Shown: piece after piece, positions 19,232 to 29,600 of the stretch
Numbering within the stretch: position 1 is the first letter of the stretch
How the letters are laid out: each line of letters starts with the position of its first letter
Assembly (NCBI GenBank): GCA_005778215.1
Contig: SXKB01000150.1
Coordinates: forward strand, 1-36,841
Source: Actinomycetota bacterium
GTDB taxonomy: Bacteria > Actinomycetota > Acidimicrobiia > Acidimicrobiales > Ilumatobacteraceae
Direction: 5' to 3'
DNA length: 36,841 bases
The notes under the pieces: model-generated
Databases searched by the model: none
The model's input: the letters and a program-made list of their open reading frames with translations, nothing else
Told to the model about the DNA's origin: nothing
Position numbers and translations under genes: made by a program

Positions 19232-19858
19232 ATGAGCACCCCCGAGGCAGCACTGCGCTCCACGTGGCACCAGTTGGCCGGCGGCCACCACCTCGACGTG
19301 CTCGACCACCTCCTCGCCCGGCACCGCGAGCCACATCGCCGCTATCACACCGCCACCCATGTGATGTGGGTGCTGCGCCACATCGACCACATCGTCGCGG
19401 CCGGCGTGCCCGACGACGTCGACCTGGGCGCGGTGCGGCTCGCGGCGCTGTGGCACGACGCGGTGTACGACCCCACCCGATCCGACAACGAGGCGGTGAG
19501 TGCGCAGTTGGCGGTCGATGCCGCCATCACGTTGGGCTGGCCTGTCGAACGCGCCGAGTCGGTGCGCCGGCTCGTGCTGGCCACCGCCGGGCACCGACCT
19601 GCCGCAGCCGACGAAGCGGTGCTGGTCGATGCCGATCTGGCCATCCTCGGTGCCGAGCCGAAGGACTATGCGGCGTACGTGCAGGGCGTGCGCGCCGAGT
19701 ACGCACACGTGCCCGACGATCAGTGGCGGGTGGGACGCGCCGCCGTGCTGCAGCAGTTCATCGACGCGCCCGTGCTGTTCCACACCGAGGTGGTCCAGCG
19801 CGAGCGCGGTGCACGGGCGCGGGCCAACCTCGCAGCCGAGATGGCGTCGTTGCGCTGA
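19232..19858 (+). CDS. HD-domain predicted metal-dependent phosphohydrolase
   Basis: HRRYHTATHVMWVL, LAALWHDAVYDPTRSDNE, DADLAILGAEPKDYAAYVQGVRAEYAHVPD. Confidence 0.82.
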   Translation: MSTPEAALRSTWHQLAGGHHLDVLDHLLARHREPHRRYHTATHVMWVLRHIDHIVAAGVPDDVDLGAVRLAALWHDAVYDPTRSDNEAVSAQLAVDAAITLGWPVERAESVRRLVLATAGHRPAAADEAVLVDADLAILGAEPKDYAAYVQGVRAEYAHVPDDQWRVGRAAVLQQFIDAPVLFHTEVVQRERGARARANLAAEMASLR

Positions 19859-19864
19859 CCCGGC

Positions 19865-20089
19865 TCAGTGCGCGCAGGCGCACGCGCCGCCGCAGCCGCC
19901 ACCGCTGGGTCGCGGTGCCGCAGCCGGCGTACCGGAACCCGACGCGCCCACGCTGGCGAACACGCTCAGCATCCGCACCGCGCCCTCGTGGCCCTGCGGG
20001 CACGTGGCGGGGTCGGAGGCCTCGCTCATGGGACGACGCACCTCGAAGGTGTCGTCGCACTCCTTGCACTTGAACTCGTACAGCGGCAT
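19865..20089 (-). CDS. FmdB-family zinc-ribbon protein
   Basis: MPLYEFKCKECDDTFEVRRPMSEASDPATCPQGHEGAVRMLSVFAS, Cys-rich tail GGGCGGACACAH. Confidence 0.85.
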   Translation of the reverse strand: MPLYEFKCKECDDTFEVRRPMSEASDPATCPQGHEGAVRMLSVFASVGASGSGTPAAAPRPSGGGCGGACACAH

Positions 20090-20130
20090 CGCTCCTCACT
20101 GTACCGCAGGCCTGTGGTTGACTGTCAGCC

Positions 20131-20415
20131 GTGAGCTCGGTCGCACCCCTCCCCACTCTCACTCCCGACACCGAGGAGGTCACCCAGACGGGTGAACCCA
20201 CGGCGGCGCACATCGTGAAGACCGATCCGGGCGAGAACGCGGCGGCGAAGGTGTTGGAGGCGCGCATCTACGGCACACCCCTCGAGGCGCTGTGCGGCTA
20301 CGTGTGGGTGCCCTCGCGCGACCCCAAGCAGTTGCCCATCTGCGAGGAGTGCAAGAGCATCTACGAGATGTACCGAGCCTTCAACGACGGACTCAACGAA
20401 CGCCCCGAGGAATGA
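20131..20415 (+). CDS. DUF3039-family protein
   Basis: KVLEARIYGTPLEALCGYVWVPSRDPKQLPICEECKSIYE. Confidence 0.8.
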   Translation: MSSVAPLPTLTPDTEEVTQTGEPTAAHIVKTDPGENAAAKVLEARIYGTPLEALCGYVWVPSRDPKQLPICEECKSIYEMYRAFNDGLNERPEE

Positions 20416-20900
20416 GCGAACTCGAAGGGCTGCGCATCCGCGAGGCGGTGCGCGCGCTGGTCCTCGACCCCGACGATCGCGTGCTGCTGGTGCGGTTCGA
20501 GTTCCCCGATGCGGGCACGCGGTGGGCGTTGCCAGGCGGCGGCCTGGAACCCGGCGAGTCCGACCACGACGCACTCCGTCGCGAACTCGACGAGGAGCTC
20601 GGCCTGGCCGACGCCGAGATCGGCCCGCACGTGTGGGACCGGCTGCACGTCATCCCGTTCATCGACGGCAAGTGGGACGGCCAACGCGAGCGCATCTACG
20701 TGGTCCGCACCCACGCCTTCGAACCCACGCCCCGGATGTCGTGGGACGAACTGCACGCCGAGTACTTGTTCGAGCTGCGTTGGTGGCACCCGCACGACCT
20801 GGCGGGTGGCCTGCCGGTGGCGCCGCGCCAACTGCACCTCCACCTCCACACGCTGTTGCGCGACGGCCCCCCGAATCGACCCGTCGACGTCGGCGTCTGA
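20412..20900 (+). CDS. NUDIX hydrolase
   Basis: Intact Nudix box GGLEPGESDHDALRRELDEELGL; ATGA overlap with previous gene. Confidence 0.9.
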   Translation: MSELEGLRIREAVRALVLDPDDRVLLVRFEFPDAGTRWALPGGGLEPGESDHDALRRELDEELGLADAEIGPHVWDRLHVIPFIDGKWDGQRERIYVVRTHAFEPTPRMSWDELHAEYLFELRWWHPHDLAGGLPVAPRQLHLHLHTLLRDGPPNRPVDVGV

Positions 20901-20917
20901 CGAATAGGGTCGACGCC

Positions 20918-21559
20918 GTGCCCAGCCCGTCGACCATCGCCGCCTTCGCCGCGGCGTCGTTCATCCTGCTCATCATCCCCGGCCCGGCGGTGCTGTACAT
21001 CGTGAACCGCAGCGTCAGCGACGGCCGGGAGGCCGGGCTGGCGGCAGTGGCAGGCCTCACGCTCGGCAACCTCGTGCACGCCGTGGCCGCCGCGGTGGGG
21101 TTGAGTGCCGTACTGGCCACGTCGGCCGCCGCGTTCAACACCGTCAAATGGCTCGGCGCCGGCTACCTCGTCTACGTCGGCGTTCGCACGCTCCTGCAGC
21201 CGCCCACCGAGATCGACCCCACGCAGCCAGGCGTGAGCCCGGTGAAGTCGTTCCGGCAGGGCATCGTGGTGAACGTGCTGAACCCGAAGGTGGCACTGTT
21301 CTTCCTGTCGTTCCTGCCGCAGTTCATCCAGCCCGAGCTCGGTCGACCCGGATTGCAGGCACTGGTGCTGGGCCTGGTGTTCGTGCTCATCGGCGCGTGC
21401 ACCGACGGCACCTACTCGCTGCTCGCGAGCGCCCTGCGCGACGTGCTGCTGCGCGGTCGGGCGTTGCCGTTCGTGCGGCGGTGGGTGGCCGGCGCGGTGT
21501 TCATCGGGCTCGGCGTGGTGGCCGCCACGGCGTCGGCGTCGAGCGCCCGGAAGTCGTGA
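20918..21559 (+). CDS. LysE/RhtB family amino-acid exporter
   Basis: FILLIIPGPAVLYIVNRSVSDGREAGLAAVAGLTLGNLVH; FRQGIVVNVLNPKVALFFLSFLPQF; GTG start. Confidence 0.9.
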   Translation: MPSPSTIAAFAAASFILLIIPGPAVLYIVNRSVSDGREAGLAAVAGLTLGNLVHAVAAAVGLSAVLATSAAAFNTVKWLGAGYLVYVGVRTLLQPPTEIDPTQPGVSPVKSFRQGIVVNVLNPKVALFFLSFLPQFIQPELGRPGLQALVLGLVFVLIGACTDGTYSLLASALRDVLLRGRALPFVRRWVAGAVFIGLGVVAATASASSARKS

Positions 21560-21828
21560 CCGACCCCTCCCCCGAGGAACTCGACGAGGTCGCCGCGCGG
21601 CTCGCGGCGCTCGACCGTCGGGGCAGCAGCTGGACTCGGGCGACGTTGCGACTGATCGACCAGTACCCGGGCATCGCCATGTCGGCACTCGCCCGCCAGA
21701 CCCGACTCGACCGAACGACGGTGAAGTCGAACGTGCAACGCCTGCTCGACCTGGGTGTGGTCGAGCGCGCCGGTACCGGCCATCGCCTCACATCGCTCGG
21801 TGCTTCGCTGTTGCGGACCCAGGGCTAG
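21556..21828 (+). CDS. Small winged-helix (MarR-like) DNA-binding protein
   Basis: IAMSALARQTRLDRTTVKSNVQRLLDLGVVERAGTGHRLTSLGASLL; GTGA overlap with the LysE gene. Confidence 0.7.
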   Translation: MTDPSPEELDEVAARLAALDRRGSSWTRATLRLIDQYPGIAMSALARQTRLDRTTVKSNVQRLLDLGVVERAGTGHRLTSLGASLLRTQG

Positions 21829-21837
21829 CTGGTTACC

Positions 21838-22785
21838 GTGCCCCGGGTGGCAGGTCCCATGTGCGTCGTCGGCGATTTCGCCTGGGACGTCCTCATCCGA
21901 ACCAACAGCGAACTCCTTCGTGGCGGCGACACGTTCGGCGAGGTGATGCTCACCCCCGGCGGCAGTGCGGCGAACGTGGCCGTGTGGGCCAGCCGGGCGG
22001 GGCAGCCCACCGAGTTCATCGGCAAGATCGGCCGCGACCGGTTCGGCCAGTTGGCCCAGGAGGACCTCGAACGCGAGAAGGTCACCGCGCACTTCGTGGA
22101 GTCGGAGGCACACCTCACCGGTTCGGTGGCCGTGTTCGTCGACCACACGGGCGAGCGCTCGATGGTGTCGGGCCACGGGGCCGACTTCTACCTGCTGCCG
22201 TCGGAGCTGCCGAAGGCGCCCATCATGGCGGCGCAGCACCTGCACCTCACCGCGTGGTCGTTCTTCATCGATCCGCCCCGCGCTGCCGCCCGCACTGCCG
22301 CGCTGCTCGCGCAGCGGTCGGGCGCGACGCTGTCGTTCGATCCGGGTTCGTTCCAGATGATCGGCGAGATGGGCGTCGACCACTTCCTGTCCGTCACCCA
22401 GGACCTGGGCATCGACATCCTCCTGCCGAACAAGGAGGAAGGCACCATGCTGACCGGTGGTCTCACCGAGCCGGTGGAGATCGCCGCAGCGTTGGCCGAG
22501 CTGTACCCGAAGGCGCTCATCATGCTGAAGCTCGATGCCGACGGGGCGCTCGTGTACGAGCAGGGCAACGCCACGCACATCCCGGCCGGTACCAACAACC
22601 TGGTCGACGCCACGGGCGCGGGCGATTCGTTCGCCGGTGGCTTCCTGGCGCACTACCTCGAGCACCGCGATGCGGTGGCGGCAGCCCGTTTCGCCACCAC
22701 CATCTCGGCATGGGTGATCGAGCACCTCGGCGCCCGGCCCGAGCCCGACGCCAAGCTCCGCGCCATCCTCACCCGCCGAACCTGA
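21838..22785 (+). CDS. PfkB-family carbohydrate kinase
   Basis: GGSAANVAVWASRAGQPTEFIGKIGRDRFG; NNLVDATGAGDSFAGGFLAHYL. Confidence 0.9.
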   Translation: MPRVAGPMCVVGDFAWDVLIRTNSELLRGGDTFGEVMLTPGGSAANVAVWASRAGQPTEFIGKIGRDRFGQLAQEDLEREKVTAHFVESEAHLTGSVAVFVDHTGERSMVSGHGADFYLLPSELPKAPIMAAQHLHLTAWSFFIDPPRAAARTAALLAQRSGATLSFDPGSFQMIGEMGVDHFLSVTQDLGIDILLPNKEEGTMLTGGLTEPVEIAAALAELYPKALIMLKLDADGALVYEQGNATHIPAGTNNLVDATGAGDSFAGGFLAHYLEHRDAVAAARFATTISAWVIEHLGARPEPDAKLRAILTRRT

Positions 22786-22809
22786 ATCCGCCCGGCAGCG
22801 GCCGACGCC

Positions 22810-23010
22810 TCAGACGACGGTGGCGCGTCCCAGCCCGCTGACGAGTTGGTTGAGCGGGCCGAGTTCGCGGTGCTGCCACTCGGGCGAGTCGCGCAGCGCG
22901 GGCTCCGCACACGAGACGTGGAGCACCTCGGTGCCGAGACGCACGACCTGTTCGGTGTCGCGCAGCCGGCAGCCACACAGTCGGCAGGTCGTCGGCGTGT
23001 CCGTGCTCAT
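22810..23010 (-). CDS. Small Cys-rich (zinc-binding-like) protein
   Basis: MSTDTPTTCRLCGCRLRDTEQVVRLGTEVLHVSCAEP; CxxCxC...C pattern. Confidence 0.55.
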   Translation of the reverse strand: MSTDTPTTCRLCGCRLRDTEQVVRLGTEVLHVSCAEPALRDSPEWQHRELGPLNQLVSGLGRATVV

Positions 23011-23058
23011 GCACGCAGCCTGCTCCTCCGCCGCGCTGCCGTCAACGGCATCCGGCGC

Positions 23059-23979
23059 TCAGGCGTCGGCGCGGAGCCGCTCGATCACCGGGGCGAACGC
23101 GTCGATGTCGCGCACGGAGTAGTACGTGATGCCCCATCGGTCGCGGCAGCGGCGCAGATGGTCGGCGATCTCGTCGTGGGTGCCGACCGCCAGGAACGGC
23201 GTGGTGCGCGCATCCTCGAGGGAGAGCCCGTCGACGTCGGCCACCAGTTCGCGACGCACCGACTCCGCGTCGTCGGTGACATCGACCACCTGCACCAGCG
23301 CGTTCAACTCCACCGGTCTTTCACGACCCGCTTCGTTGGCACGGATGTGCGCCACGGTCGCGTCGAGGCGTTCGGCCTGCCAGCGCACCTCGTGGCGATG
23401 ACCGTCGGGCAGGGTCTTGCCCAACATCATCAAGCCGATGATGTCGGCATGCCGCGCGGCGTGCGCCAACGCCACCTTGCCGTTCACCCCCGCCATGATG
23501 GGCAGACGGTCCTGCAGCGACCGCTGCGTGACGACCTCGGCAAGGTGGAAGTGCTCGCCGTCGGACGTGACGGTCTCGCCGTCGAACAACCGACGCAGGA
23601 TCTCGATCGACTCGGCCAGCCGCGCCTTGCGCACCGCCGGCGGGTCGAACGGTAATCCCATCGCGGCGTACTCGGTGAACGAGTGCCCCGCCCCCATGCC
23701 CAGCTCCACGCGGCCACCGGTGAGATGGTCGAGGTTGGCGTACTCCATGGCCAGCAGCACCGGGTGGTGGAAGTCGTTGTTGATGACGAGCGGGCCCACG
23801 CGCAACCTGGTGGTGGCCTCGGCCATCGCCAGCAACGGCAGCGTGGGACCCCACCCCGGGTTGAGGTGATCGAAGGTGTGGATCACGTCGAACCCGGCCG
23901 CTTCCGCCCGACGGGCCTGGTCGCGCAACTCATCGGGGGTACCGCCACGGGCCTGGTAGCCGAATCGGAACGGGAGCAT
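23059..23979 (-). CDS. LLM-class (F420-dependent) oxidoreductase
   Basis: MLPFRFGYQARGGTPDELRDQARRAEAAGFDVIHTFDHLNPGWGPTLPLLAMAEATTRLRVGPLVINNDFHHPVLLAMEYANLDHLTGGRVELGMGAG. Confidence 0.88.
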   Translation of the reverse strand: MLPFRFGYQARGGTPDELRDQARRAEAAGFDVIHTFDHLNPGWGPTLPLLAMAEATTRLRVGPLVINNDFHHPVLLAMEYANLDHLTGGRVELGMGAGHSFTEYAAMGLPFDPPAVRKARLAESIEILRRLFDGETVTSDGEHFHLAEVVTQRSLQDRLPIMAGVNGKVALAHAARHADIIGLMMLGKTLPDGHRHEVRWQAERLDATVAHIRANEAGRERPVELNALVQVVDVTDDAESVRRELVADVDGLSLEDARTTPFLAVGTHDEIADHLRRCRDRWGITYYSVRDIDAFAPVIERLRADA

Positions 23980-24050
23980 CCCCCGACAGTAGAACGCCTT
24001 GTCCGAAATCCGCTCGCGGCGCAGCGGCAGCCGCCGTAGCCTCGACATCC

Positions 24051-24944
24051 GTGTCCACCACTGTCGCCGCACCGTCCACCTCGCACATGACGACGACGGA
24101 CTGGGCTCGCTGGGCAGTGCCCGGCGCGGTGTGGGGCACGTCGTTCTTCTTCATCGCCGAAGCACTCGAGGCGTTCCCGGCCGCGCTCATCACGCCGATG
24201 CGCGTCCTGTTCGGGTTCCTCACGCTCGCCTGCTTCCCGGCGGCCCGCAACGGTCGAATCGAGAAGGTCGACCGCCCGCGAGTGGCGCTGCTGGGTGTGA
24301 TCTGGATGGCCATCCCGTTGTCGTTGTTCCCGTTCGCCGAGCAGCACGTGTCGTCGTCGGTGACCGGCATGCTCAACGGCGCGACACCCATCTTCGTCAC
24401 GGCCGTCGCAGCGTTCATGGCCCGACGTCTCCCCCGCCGTCAGGCCATCGTCGGCCTCACGATCGGGTTCCTCGGCGTGGTGCTCATCGCGTTGCCGTCG
24501 GGCGGCGGCGACAACTCGTGGTTCGGCATCGGCCTCATCTTCATCGCGCTCGTGTTCTACGGCTTCGCCCTCAACGTGGCCGTGCCGCTGCAGCAGAAGT
24601 ACGGCAGCATCCCGCTGATGTGGCGGGTACAGGGGGTGGCCTTCCTCCTCACCGCGCCGTTCGCCGTGCCGACGCTCGACGACGTGGAGTTCACCTGGAG
24701 TGCGTTCGGCGCAATGCTGGCGCTCGGCACCCTCGGTACCGCCCTCGCATACGTCACCATGGCGGCCAACGCCGGTCGGTTGGGCAGCAGTCGTGCGTCG
24801 GCGAGCGTGTACCTCATCCCCGTGGTGTCGTTGCTGTTGGGCGCGTTCGTGCGGCACGAGTCGGTGCAGGTGCTGTCGATCGCCGGGTGTGCGGTGGCGT
24901 TGGTGGGCGCCTACCTGGCCACCAGTACCCGCCAGTACCTGTGA
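24051..24944 (+). CDS. EamA/DMT-family transporter
   Basis: GAVWGTSFFFIAEALEAFPAALITPMRVLFG; duplicated EamA pattern; GTG start. Confidence 0.85.
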   Translation: MSTTVAAPSTSHMTTTDWARWAVPGAVWGTSFFFIAEALEAFPAALITPMRVLFGFLTLACFPAARNGRIEKVDRPRVALLGVIWMAIPLSLFPFAEQHVSSSVTGMLNGATPIFVTAVAAFMARRLPRRQAIVGLTIGFLGVVLIALPSGGGDNSWFGIGLIFIALVFYGFALNVAVPLQQKYGSIPLMWRVQGVAFLLTAPFAVPTLDDVEFTWSAFGAMLALGTLGTALAYVTMAANAGRLGSSRASASVYLIPVVSLLLGAFVRHESVQVLSIAGCAVALVGAYLATSTRQYL

Positions 24945-24986
24945 TCGAACTCGATTGAGCGGGCCGGTGACCTAAGGCCCTGAACA

Positions 24987-26642
24987 GTGTCGTCCCAGGT
25001 CACGCATCATGAACGCGTGGCCGACACCGCTCGTCGCACCTCACTCCGCTCGTTGGAGGAACTCGCCATTGCGGCGATCGACGTGCTGCCTCGCGCCAGC
25101 GTGATGGTGTTCGATCGCGATCTCCGCTACCGCATCGTGCGGGGCGGCGCCCTCCGCGAACAGGGGGTCCTGCCCGAGCAGTTGGAGGGCCACCTCGCCG
25201 TCGAAGCCCTCGGCGCGCAACGCTTCGCGTTCTACGAGCCGATGTACCGCGCTGCACTCGACGGCGACGTCACGTTGCGCGAGATGCCGTCACTGCGCGG
25301 CGAACAGACCTTCCTCGTCCGTGTCGGGCCACTGCGCGACGCCGACGGCGAGTTGCTCGGCGGCGTGGCGATCGCAGTGGACATCACCGAGCAGAAGCAG
25401 GCGGAGCGGTGGCTCACCACCTTGGTGGACGGGGCACCCGACGCGGCGGTGGTCGCCGACGACCACGGTGTCATCGTGCTGGTGAACGAGCAGACGGTGT
25501 CGATGTTCGGCTACACCGCCGATGAACTCGTCGGCAAGAACGTGGACGAACTCGTGCCGGCCGAGCTTCGTCCGAGGCACGCCGAGCTGCGCAACGAACT
25601 CACCGCGTCCGATGGTTGGTCACGCTCGACGATCGACGTGACGGCATGCCGCAAGGACAACACCACGTTCCCCGCAGAGGTGTCGTTGAGCGTGTTGCGG
25701 ATGGGCACGAGCCGATTGGTCTACGCAGCGGTGCGCGACATCTCGCAACGACTGCATCTGGAGGAGGAGTCGGCGTTCCTCGCCGCTGTGGTGCGCGAGA
25801 GCGACGACGCCATCATCGGAGGTTCCATCGACGGCCTGATCGTGAGTTGGAACCTCGGCGCCGAACGTCTCTACGGCTACCGCGCCGATGAGGCGATCGG
25901 TTGCTCCGCCACGATCCTGTCGCCTGACCCCGACTCCGACGAGATCCTCGACATCGTGCGGCGTGTGCGAGCCGGCGAACGGGTGAAGGTCACCGAGACG
26001 ACGCGACGGCGCAAGGACGGATCCATCGTCGAAGTGGCGTTGTCGGTGTCGCCGGTGTCCGATGCACGTGGACGAGTGGTGGGTCTCTCCACCATTGCCC
26101 GCGACATCAGCGAACAGCATCGTTACCAGCGCCTGTTGAAGGACCTCGCCGAGCACGACGCACTCACGGGTGCGTTGAACGTGCGACGGCTCGACGCTGC
26201 GCTGGCCGAGCAGACGGCGTTGTGCCGACGTCACGGCGAGCACGCCGTACTGCTCAGCCTGGACCTCGACGACTTCAAGCACATCAACGACACCTTCGGC
26301 CACCATGCGGGCGACGTCGCCCTGAAGGACCTCGTCGCCACCGTGACCCCCCGCCTCCGTTCGAGCGACGTGTTCGCACGCATCGGCGGCGACGAGTTCG
26401 TGGCGCTGCTGCGGCACACCGACCTTGCCGCCGGCAGAGCGATCGCCGAGGACCTGCGGAGCCGCGTCGCCGAAGTGACCGTCGAGGGATCGGAGGGCGA
26501 GCTGCACCTGGCCGTGAGCATCGGCGTGGTGGCCATCGACGACTGCGCCGATGGCGAGGAGGCTCGTTCGCTCGCCGACGCAGCGCTGTACGCGGAGAAG
26601 GCGTCCCGCCACGAGCTCCCGCGTCGTCCGCCCGTGCGTTGA
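24987..26642 (+). CDS. Multi-PAS diguanylate cyclase (GGDEF, no EAL)
   Basis: Repeated PAS segments (e.g. GAPDAAVVADDHGVIVLVNEQTVSMFGYTADELVGKN); HDALTGALNVRRLD...RSSDVFARIGGDEFVALLRH. Confidence 0.92.
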   Translation: MSSQVTHHERVADTARRTSLRSLEELAIAAIDVLPRASVMVFDRDLRYRIVRGGALREQGVLPEQLEGHLAVEALGAQRFAFYEPMYRAALDGDVTLREMPSLRGEQTFLVRVGPLRDADGELLGGVAIAVDITEQKQAERWLTTLVDGAPDAAVVADDHGVIVLVNEQTVSMFGYTADELVGKNVDELVPAELRPRHAELRNELTASDGWSRSTIDVTACRKDNTTFPAEVSLSVLRMGTSRLVYAAVRDISQRLHLEEESAFLAAVVRESDDAIIGGSIDGLIVSWNLGAERLYGYRADEAIGCSATILSPDPDSDEILDIVRRVRAGERVKVTETTRRRKDGSIVEVALSVSPVSDARGRVVGLSTIARDISEQHRYQRLLKDLAEHDALTGALNVRRLDAALAEQTALCRRHGEHAVLLSLDLDDFKHINDTFGHHAGDVALKDLVATVTPRLRSSDVFARIGGDEFVALLRHTDLAAGRAIAEDLRSRVAEVTVEGSEGELHLAVSIGVVAIDDCADGEEARSLADAALYAEKASRHELPRRPPVR

Positions 26643-26644
26643 CG

Positions 26645-29600
26645 TCAGCGGAAGTCGCGACTGGCGGTGCTGGCCGGCACCGCCAACGCGGTGAGTTCCT
26701 CGGCCACGATGTTGATGACACCTTCGGCGCGTTCGAGGCGGCCGCGCACCAGCAGTGCGGCGGCACCACGCGCCACCGTGCGATACCTCGCCCAGCACCC
26801 CTTCGACACCACCACGTTGATGAGCCCGGTCTCGTCCTCGAGGTTCATGAACGTGGTGCCCTGCGCGGTCATCGGCCGCTGCCGGTGGGTGACCACGCCC
26901 GCCACCAGCACCCGGGTGCGCGGCTCACAGTGCCACAGCCCGGCCGAGGTGACCACCCCGTGCGCGGCCAGTTGGTCGCGCAGGAACTGCGTGGGATGCC
27001 CGTTCGGCGCCACGCCGGTGGCCCACAGGTCGGCGACGGCAGTCTCCACCGGATCCATGCCCGGCAGCCGCGGTGCCTGCTGCCCCACCACCACCCCCTC
27101 CACCCGGTCGGGGCCCGACTGCACGGCGGCACCGACCGCCCACAGCGCGGCCCGACGTTCCAGCCCGAGGCATTCCTCGAACGCACCCGCGGTGGCCAAC
27201 GCTTCGAGCTGGGCGAGGTCGAGCTCGGGCACCCGGCGCACGAGATCCTCCAGCGATGCGTACGGGCGACCGGTTGCGATGCGCTCGGCGAGTTCCTTGC
27301 CGATGCCGCGCACGCTCTGCAGCCCCAGCCGCACCGCCACTCCGCCCACGCTGTCGTCGCACGGTTCGAGCGTGGCCGCGGCCAGGGATCCGTTGAGATC
27401 GGGTGAGCGCACCACCACCCCGTGCCGGCGCGCGTCCTGACACAGCGTGTGCGGGCTCCAGAACCCCATCGGCTGCGCGTTGAGCAGCGCTGCGCAGAAC
27501 GCCGCCGGTTCGTGGAACTTGATCCACGACGACGCGTACACCAGGTAGCTGAACGACACCGAGTGGCTCTCGGGGAAGCCGTAGTTCGCGAACGCCGCCA
27601 TCTTCACGAAGATCTCCTCGGCCACCTCGCCGGTGATGCCACGCTCGGCCATCCCGTCGAACAACCGCTGCTTCAACCGCTCCATCCGTGCCCGGCTGCG
27701 CTTCGACCCCATCGCCTGGCGCAACTGGTCGGCCTCGGCAGGTGTGAACCCGGCGACGTCGATGGCCATCTGCATCAACTGCTCCTGGAACAACGGCACA
27801 CCGAGGGTCTTGCCCAGGGAGTTCTCGAGCAGCGGATGCAGATAGGTGATCGGCTCCTGTCCGTTGCGGCGACGGATGTAGGGATGCACCGACCCGCCCT
27901 GAATGGGACCGGGGCGGATGAGCGCGACCTCCACCACCAGGTCGTAGAACCGGCGCGGCTTCAGCCGGGGCAGGGTGGCCATCTGCGCTCGCGACTCGAT
28001 CTGGAAGACGCCCCCCGTGTCGGCCCGGCAGAGCATGGCGTACACGTCGTCCTCCTGCGGGATGGTGGCGAGGTCGACCTCGTAGCCGCGGTGCTCGCGG
28101 ATGAGGTCGACCGCGTAGTGCAACGCGCTGAGCATGCCCAGGCCGAGCAGGTCGAACTTCACCAGGCCGGCGGCGGCGCAGTCGTCCTTGTCCCACTGCA
28201 GCACGCTGCGCCGATCCATGCGCCCCCACTCCACCGGGCACACCTCGATGACCGGCCGGTCGCAGATGACCATGCCGCCCGAGTGGATACCGAGGTGCCG
28301 TGGCGCGTCCTCGATCTCGGCCGCCAGTTCGAGCACGGCCTCGGGCCCGTCGTGGTCGGGCATCGACGCCGTGGTGGCCACCGTGCCCCACGCGTCCATC
28401 TGTTTGCTCCACGCATCCTGCTGGCCGGTGGCGTAACCGAGCGCCTTCGCCATGTCGCGCACCGACGAACGGGCTCGATACGTGATGACGTTGGCCACCT
28501 GCGCGGTGTGGTGGCGGCCGTAGCGCTCGTACACGTACTGGATGACCTCTTCACGACGATCGCTCTCGATGTCGAGGTCGATGTCGGGCGGGCCGTCGCG
28601 CTCGGTGGACAGGAACCGTTCGAACAGCAGCCCGAGCGACACGGCGTCGGCCTTGGTGATGCCGAGTGCGTAGCAGGCGGCGCTGTTGGCGGCGCTGCCC
28701 CGCCCCTGGCAGTAGATGTCGGCGCGGTTGCAGAACTCGACGATGTCCCACACGACGAGGAAGTAGCCGGCGAACCCGAGGTGCTCGATGACGTCGAGTT
28801 CGTGGTCGATGGTGCGCCATGCCCGCGCCCGCAGCGACAGGTCCTCGTGCGGCGCGGGCCGTTCGCCGTAGCGACGCCGACCGCCGGCCTCCACCAGCAC
28901 GCGTAGGTACTGCATCTCGCTGAGCGGGGCACCGTCGGGGCCGGGCGGGCACGGGTACGGCGGCAGGCTGGGCGCCACCAACGACAGGTCGAACGCCGCC
29001 GCCCGTCCCACTTCGGCCGCGAGTTCCACCACGCCGGGATAGCGGGCGAACCGCCGCGCCTGTTCGCCACCGCTGCGCAGGTGGGCACCGGCCGACGCCG
29101 GCAACCACGGATCGAGTTCGTCGAGACTGCGTCGCGCCCGCACCGCCGCCACCGCCGTGGCCAAGCGGCGCTGCGCCGGCGTGGCGTAGTGCACGTTGTT
29201 GGTGGCCACCACCCCCACGTCGTGCCGTGCCGCCAGTTCGGCCAGGGCGTCGTTGCGCACGGAGTCCATCGGGTGGCCGTGGTCCCACAACTCCACCAAC
29301 ACCCGGTCGCGGCCGAACAGGTCGACGAGGTGTCGCAACTCGCGCCCTGCTGCCGCGGGCCCTTCGGCCACCAGCGCGGCCGGCACCGCGCCCTTGCGGC
29401 AACCGGTGAGCACCCAGCCGTGACCGCGCACGGCATCGGCGATGTCGAGCAGCCCGAACTGCGGCACCCCCTTCTCGCCGGCGAGGTGGCCGAGGCTCAA
29501 CGCGCGGGCGAGCCGTGCGTACCCGGTGGGGCCGTCGGCCAGCACCACCAGGTGCTGGCCGTGGGGGTCGGGGGCGTGCGTGTCGGGCAGCATGCCGGTG

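Noticed and set aside
24960-24982. GGGCC...GGCCC inverted repeat upstream of the diguanylate cyclase gene
   Set aside because: Only 5-bp arms with a long loop in a GC-rich background; not distinguishable from chance.
27422-28906. 494-aa plus-strand ORF within dnaE2
   Set aside because: Antisense shadow of dnaE2; composition not protein-like.
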